The translations under genes were made by a program, and so were the position numbers. A DNA stretch of 26,482 nt from a virus: IMG/VR virus record IMGVR_UViG_3300022752_000332, positions 1-26,482 of that record; one strand, written 5' to 3'. Below the pieces are notes generated by a model. The model was not told the origin of the DNA and searched no databases. It saw nothing but the letters and a program-made list of their open reading frames with translations. Positions 22,931 to 26,482 of this stretch are shown piece after piece. Every line of letters starts with the position of its first letter. Position 1 is the stretch's first letter.

Positions 22931-23561
22931 TGGTCTTTTTGACGACTTTCTACCATCTTAATGATGCGATTGGCCCAGGCCCTACCGGCATCACCTCCCC
23001 ATAGCAACCATGCAATATATCCAGCATCATCTTCGCCGCCGCTTTTGTTTTTCTCATGGCGAGAAAAGAATGCGGCCATGCGCTTAATTGTGGCGAAACT
23101 TACAGCTCCGCCGCCCGACAAATCACTAGCCCTCGCCACGCCGCTGCCAATGCCCTGCTTGCCCGCCTCTTGCGTGGTTAAACCGCCTTTGCCGTGCTTC
23201 TTGCGAAGCTCTAGGCCGCGACGGGCAGCGCTTCTAACGCCAGCAGGAGGGGAGAAGCTTTCTGCGTCGCCCCTCAGCGCTTTTTTCCGCAGGAGCCATC
23301 CTCCATTTCCCCTTCTTCCATACCCTCTTCCTCTTCTTCTTCTCCAATGAGGGTCATGAAATAGTTGTCCCAATATTCATCGCTTTTGCCCTGACGGCTA
23401 AGGCCAGCTTCGGAGAGGGCAATTGCAATCGCCTGCTTCCGATTCTTCACAGGCTTTTTGTCGCTGCCCTTCAGAGTGCCAGCTTTAAACTCGCGCATTA
23501 CTTTGGCCACCTTGGCCTGCTTTTGTTTCGTGGTCATGGCATTGATGCTTTCTTTAAGCAT
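22927..23561 (-). CDS. Predicted frameshift fusion: DUF6496-like region plus WLLWGGD phage domain
   Basis: Predicted 211-aa product that starts at ATG 23561, shifts by -1 at A AAA AAG (23286-23280) and continues to the stop at 22927. The second part reads SFSPPAGVRSAARRGLELRK, GGLTTQEAGKQGIGSGVARA, VSFATIKRMAAFFSRH and YIAWLLWGGDAGRAWANRI. This is a conserved domain found in many phages and prophages near head genes, of unknown biochemical role. The downstream frame has no ATG, GTG or TTG between the slip site and well inside this domain. The upstream ATG in that frame (23373) would add an Arg/Gly stretch that is only the out-of-frame reading of the acidic tail of the first protein. Frameshifting is therefore the best explanation; an assembly error is the main alternative. 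Confidence 0.6.
23230..23286 (-). promoter_or_regulatory. Candidate -1 frameshift signal with pseudoknot
   Basis: On the minus strand, zero-frame codons GGA AAA AAG contain A AAA AAG (23286-23280), the heptamer also used in E. coli dnaX. After a 4-base spacer, GAGGGG (23275-23270) pairs with CCCCTC (23252-23247). The loop bases GCTTCT (23258-23253), directly next to that stem, can pair with AGAAGC (23235-23230), giving a classical H-type pseudoknot of two 6-bp stems with 11-base loops. The zero-frame stop TGA is 3 bases after the heptamer. Confidence 0.6.
23274..23561 (-). CDS. DUF6496-like small protein (zero-frame product)
   Basis: 95 aa from ATG 23561 to TGA 23274 (a TTG start two codons earlier would overlap the preceding stop). 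It has a basic N-terminal half, KQAKVAKVMREFKAGTLKGS followed by KKPVKNRKQAIAIALSEAGL, which matches the small DUF6496-type family. A Glu-rich tail follows (GEEEEEEGMEEGEMEDG). The function of the family is unknown; the basic part could bind nucleic acid. The slippery sequence lies at its last codons, so it would be the more abundant product if frameshifting occurs. Confidence 0.65.
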   Translation of the reverse strand: MLKESINAMTTKQKQAKVAKVMREFKAGTLKGSDKKPVKNRKQAIAIALSEAGLSRQGKSDEYWDNYFMTLIGEEEEEEGMEEGEMEDGSCGKKR

Positions 23562-23563
23562 AC

Positions 23564-24280
23564 TCAATGAATAAATCCTATCGGCGCCGTTTCAATGTTC
23601 ATGCCAGGAAAGAATTTATCACGATACAAAACCAAGCCAGTCAACAGGCGCTCAGCAATAAAAGCGATGGCTCGCTTGTCATAACCTTCAATAGAAAGAA
23701 AATGTTCTTTATGTTTCTCCCAAATAGGCAATAAGCAAACAAATAAAGTGGTCATAAATTGTTTGTAATATTGCTTCGGGCCGCGAGCCATGTTGCAACC
23801 AATGAATAAATTTTGTGCCCACAATTTATCAATTTCCTCTCGCGTAAATGCCCAAGCACCAGTATCAGCAAGTTCGCGGGTGATGGCAGGAGCGTCAAAG
23901 TCTGAATGGCCGCCATGAAACTGTTGCTCTAAAGTGCAGCTAAAAACGGCAGGCTCTGGCACATATAGCGTATCTTCGGCATACCATTTGTCCCTGGGCT
24001 CAAGCCAATTACGACGATATTGGGCATTGCCAATGTTCGCCTCTTCAGCATTTAATAGCATCCAATGCACGCAAGATAATTCCCCCCATCGCCTATTTAA
24101 AGAAGAAAGAAAAGCTCCTTCATCATCAAAAACATAACCTTGTTCACGCAATACCCTGCGTTCTGCATCGACGATATTCCACGCGCCCCCCATAATTGGA
24201 ACAACGCGAGATTGTGCTTCATAGCGCACTTTCTCGTTTTGAATGCACACTGCATAAATGGTGCAATCAGACGGTTGCAT
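23564..24280 (-). CDS. DUF4422-like glycosyltransferase
   Basis: 238 aa from ATG 24280, overlapping the previous gene by 14 bases. The pattern follows DUF4422 glycosyltransferase-like proteins: GGAWNIVDAERRVL, then RRWGELSCVHWMLLN (residues about 63-77), then NIGNAQYRRNWL (about 82-93), and LYVPEPAVFSCTLEQQF. The family is associated with capsule and surface polysaccharide synthesis. Here it may modify virion proteins or host surface sugars. Compared with the usual HYRR motif, this protein has QYRR. Acceptor and donor are unknown. Confidence 0.65.
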   Translation of the reverse strand: MQPSDCTIYAVCIQNEKVRYEAQSRVVPIMGGAWNIVDAERRVLREQGYVFDDEGAFLSSLNRRWGELSCVHWMLLNAEEANIGNAQYRRNWLEPRDKWYAEDTLYVPEPAVFSCTLEQQFHGGHSDFDAPAITRELADTGAWAFTREEIDKLWAQNLFIGCNMARGPKQYYKQFMTTLFVCLLPIWEKHKEHFLSIEGYDKRAIAFIAERLLTGLVLYRDKFFPGMNIETAPIGFIH

Positions 24281-24983
24281 ACACTTCCCTCGCAGCCCAC
24301 ATCTCGTTGTAATTATTTACGCTTTTGGCGCCAAGGCCCGTAAGATCGCCACCGCCGGCGGGTTTGCTCCAAGCCATAATCGTGCCATCAGGCAAGACAA
24401 ATGCTCGATTCTTTTGCTCATGCGTGGGCGTCAGCTCCAAATAATCGCCATAGACAAAATCGGGCTGGCTTCCATTGTTTGCCAATGCCTTGCCAAGAAG
24501 CGTAGGACCAGTGGGGCACAATGGCGTGATGCCATAATATTGTTCCACGCAGTTAGCCACAATCATTTCAATGGCAGTTTGCAAAGCCTCATTGTTGGGC
24601 TGTGAATACAAAACCGTAGTGGCGCAAGCCCAGCTTGTATAACTAAACCGTTGGATGTCGCGGAAAGCTAAAAATTTAATGCGATCTCCCACGTCCACAG
24701 CATTAACAGCCCGAACAGCAATGTCGAAATACCAGCCGCCAAAATGATTGAGGAGACAGAACCGCCCAAGATCAGCTTTATACGAAAAAGGACGTAACGA
24801 ATCGTAAGCCCATAAAACGTGCCCACCATAAACAGAAGCAATGAAATCACGGAGCTGTTCATTGTTGTAAATAGTGTGGTTGGCCTTGGGAAAAACTGAA
24901 TCAATAGTGCTAGTGGCATATTGAAGAAATGGAGAAAGTTTTTCTTCCGGATTGGTAGTTAGAAAGATTTGGGAGATTTCCAT
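24267..24983 (-). CDS. GT32-like (DXD-type) glycosyltransferase, motif altered
   Basis: 238 aa from ATG 24983. Residues 68-89 match the sugar-binding signature of the capsular/mannosyl (GT32) transferase group: YKADLGRFCLLNHFGGWYFD, followed by IA. The family signature normally ends in a D-x-D that holds the metal and sugar nucleotide; here it reads D-I-A, so the second Asp is missing. A later segment CPTGPTLLGKALANNGS fits the fold. It is the middle of three glycosyltransferase genes. It may be inactive, use another acidic residue, or be a relaxed relative of DUF4422. Confidence 0.7.
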   Translation of the reverse strand: MEISQIFLTTNPEEKLSPFLQYATSTIDSVFPKANHTIYNNEQLRDFIASVYGGHVLWAYDSLRPFSYKADLGRFCLLNHFGGWYFDIAVRAVNAVDVGDRIKFLAFRDIQRFSYTSWACATTVLYSQPNNEALQTAIEMIVANCVEQYYGITPLCPTGPTLLGKALANNGSQPDFVYGDYLELTPTHEQKNRAFVLPDGTIMAWSKPAGGGDLTGLGAKSVNNYNEMWAAREVYATV

Positions 24984-24988
24984 GGTGA

Positions 24989-26203
24989 TTAAACGATTTT
25001 CGCGGGAGTGCCAAAGCCTTTAAATTCCTCCTCTGGCTGTTTTGCCAACACTGCTTCAACTGTTTTCAGCATCTTTTGCGTAATATCTGGCCAAGTAAAT
25101 TGTTCAATGCACTCCTTGCACCATTGTCCATCAGCCTTAAGCTTGTCACGATCTTCGTAATACGCCGTAAGCAAATTAGCCAAACTGTCTGGAGATGGCT
25201 GTCCGCGATCAAGGCCATAGTTGCGATCTACTTCCCAGCTTTCAATGGCAATCCTTGGCACATCACTAAAGATTTCTTTACAGCTCGTATGATCTGGCAC
25301 CAATTGCGCCACGCCAACAGCAGCATGCTCAGTATTGACAAGCCCCCAACCCTCGCCAATGCAAGTGTTAATGCCAATATCAGCGGAGTTATAGACCATA
25401 TTTAATTGCCCAATAGTCAAGCAATTGGCAGTGGAGAAATGCGGGCTTGTCAAAATAAGTTTGCCGGTGGCATCATATCCCTCGTCACGTGCCACACGCT
25501 TGAACAGCGGAACCAAGTCCCAGCCCATATCTTTGCTGCCCATGTTTAGCCACAAACGTGCATCAGGCTTATCTTTGGCGAATTTAATAAAGCCTTTAAT
25601 TGTTAAATCAATGCGCTTACGTGGCTGGTTCCTGTTGCCATTGAAAACAATAAAGGCATCTTGTGGCACGCCCAAGCTTTCTCGGCATTCTTCCTTGTCC
25701 AATGGAAAAAATTTGGTGAAGTCAGTGCCATGAGGAATGATGCCTACTTCCTTCTTGTAGCCAATCTTGCGGATTTCCTCTGCGCCAAATTCCGTGTAAG
25801 TGGCAATGCCATCCCAAGCATCAATGGGAGTCAGTAATTCAGGGAAAATGCCGTAACTGTCAATGGGAGTGTAAACAAAGAATTTAAAGCCAAGCTTTTC
25901 CTTGAGTTCCTTTACGGCGTCCCACAATGTGATGGCCACCCACACATCATTCGTCACCCACACAAGATCAGGCTTAATGCGCTGCACTAAGTCCGCAATT
26001 CGATGGGAGCCAAACGGATCGGTGCCATGGAGCATGGCCGGATAGGTGTCGTATTTACGCGCCTCCTCGTGCGGATCGCCGTGGTAATTTACGGCCAATA
26101 CGCTCACTTCATGGTGCTCGGCCAGTGCGGGAAGCAGGTTTTCGGCTACGCGGCCAAAGCCAGTTTCTACAAAAGCGTCGCCGCAATAAAGAATTTTTGC
26201 CAT
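24989..26203 (-). CDS. GT4-like glycosyltransferase (GT-B fold)
   Basis: 404 aa from ATG 26203. The N-terminal domain starts MAKILYCGDAFVETGFGRVA, the typical Gly-rich opening of GT-B enzymes. The C-terminal domain has VGIIPHGTDFTKFFPL (about 153-168), FNGNRNQPRKRIDLTIKGF (about 187-205), and the nucleotide-sugar site CIGEGWGLVNTEHAAVG. In this site Glu284 and Glu292 form the E-x7-E pair of retaining GT4 enzymes. The protein should transfer a sugar from a nucleotide donor, in the cytoplasm of the infected cell. The substrate cannot be read. It is the first gene of the leftward block and starts 62 bases from a divergent gene, so a promoter is likely between them; I see no convincing one. Confidence 0.85.
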   Translation of the reverse strand: MAKILYCGDAFVETGFGRVAENLLPALAEHHEVSVLAVNYHGDPHEEARKYDTYPAMLHGTDPFGSHRIADLVQRIKPDLVWVTNDVWVAITLWDAVKELKEKLGFKFFVYTPIDSYGIFPELLTPIDAWDGIATYTEFGAEEIRKIGYKKEVGIIPHGTDFTKFFPLDKEECRESLGVPQDAFIVFNGNRNQPRKRIDLTIKGFIKFAKDKPDARLWLNMGSKDMGWDLVPLFKRVARDEGYDATGKLILTSPHFSTANCLTIGQLNMVYNSADIGINTCIGEGWGLVNTEHAAVGVAQLVPDHTSCKEIFSDVPRIAIESWEVDRNYGLDRGQPSPDSLANLLTAYYEDRDKLKADGQWCKECIEQFTWPDITQKMLKTVEAVLAKQPEEEFKGFGTPAKIV

Positions 26204-26265
26204 GACAGAACAAGAATCTTCGACATCATAAGCCGCGTTTATACTATGGGCGCAGGGGAATGATC

Positions 26266-26482
26266 ATGCAACTATCGCCAAGCTCAGTACGATTTTGCAT
26301 TAGCACCTGCCAAAAGTTTTCGGCACATACGCTGCCCGTTATCGTGCCATCGCTCTTGGGGGCTGGCATTGCCAAGGAGAACATTCTCATTGTCAACGGC
26401 GGCTATGAGGAATCATTGGCCTTTGCGGACCACGATGGCATTGCAATGCTATTGACGCCGCAAAATTCATTTGAATATACGC
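26266..26482 (+). CDS. Plus-strand gene of unknown function, 3' end outside window
   Basis: The frame is open from ATG 26266 to the window end (72 codons). AGGGG lies 7 bases before this ATG; an in-frame ATG at 26260 is less well placed. The protein begins MQLSPSSVRFCISTCQKFSA, then VPSLLGAGIAKENILIVNGG and DGIAMLLTPQNSFEYT. This alpha/beta opening with a Gly-Gly turn and an NSFEYT element somewhat resembles glycosyltransferase-like proteins, but too little is visible. A TATACT sequence at 26240-26245 could be the -10 element of its promoter; no good -35 is seen. It diverges from the GT4 gene. Confidence 0.5.
   Translation, partial: MQLSPSSVRFCISTCQKFSAHTLPVIVPSLLGAGIAKENILIVNGGYEESLAFADHDGIAMLLTPQNSFEYT

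Noticed and set aside
22961-23350. 129-codon plus-strand open frame opposite the WLLWGGD domain
   Set aside because: The minus strand shows a conserved phage domain; the plus reading is Pro/Leu/Ser-rich without a motif.
22927-23373. Separate 148-aa gene starting at ATG 23373
   Set aside because: Its first 30 codons give an Arg/Gly stretch that is the out-of-frame reading of the acidic tail of the upstream gene, with no ribosome binding site. The frameshift fusion explains the data better.

Overview
The window is part of the genome of a tailed, long-tailed (siphovirus-type) bacteriophage. It is almost entirely coding and nearly all genes lie on the minus strand, so transcription runs from high to low coordinates. 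The two tail-fibre genes at the left carry modules known from phages of picocyanobacteria (the SILKHLRSSTANKRPTASGL N-terminus, the TFTGDTNTGIYSPGADQVAI block and AVTAAKI-type repeats). A cyanophage, probably of Synechococcus or a relative, is therefore the best guess; this is inference from family resemblance.

Layout in transcription order (right to left). 26266-26482: start of a plus-strand gene of unknown function that leaves the window. 26203-23564: a glycosyltransferase block (GT4-type, GT32-type, DUF4422-type). 23561-22622: a DUF6496-like ORF, a phage domain with a WLLWGGD motif that appears to be joined to it by -1 frameshifting, and an acidic 102-aa protein. 22625-22344: one opposite-strand XRE-type HTH regulator. 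22280-19603: the head module, with a DUF2213 protease fused to a scaffold (plus a nested in-frame scaffold start), a decoration-type protein and the major capsid protein. 19547-16668: head-tail connector, probable stopper, probable tail tube, tail terminator and gp10-like neck protein. 16705-15729: tail-assembly chaperones G and GT with a lambda-type frameshift. 15692-10674: tape measure. 10668-5809: minor tail proteins, a degenerate NlpC/P60 protein and a gpJ-like tail-tip protein. 5771-4409: two paralogous tube-like proteins. 4358-1: tail fibre, a 54-aa protein, and a second tail fibre cut by the window edge.

Most neighbours are joined by ATGA or TAATG overlaps, which indicates translationally coupled operons. 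Regulation visible in the sequence includes two candidate -1 frameshift sites, a strong internal Shine-Dalgarno site that would give a separate scaffold, an intrinsic terminator after the putative tail-tube gene whose 3' arm also holds the next gene's Shine-Dalgarno sequence, and a near-palindrome between the regulator and the head operon. No terminase, portal, lysis, replication or integrase gene is in the window, and I found no tRNA, CRISPR array or insertion sequence. Apart from the repeat-rich fibres, no stretch longer than about 100 bases lacks a gene.
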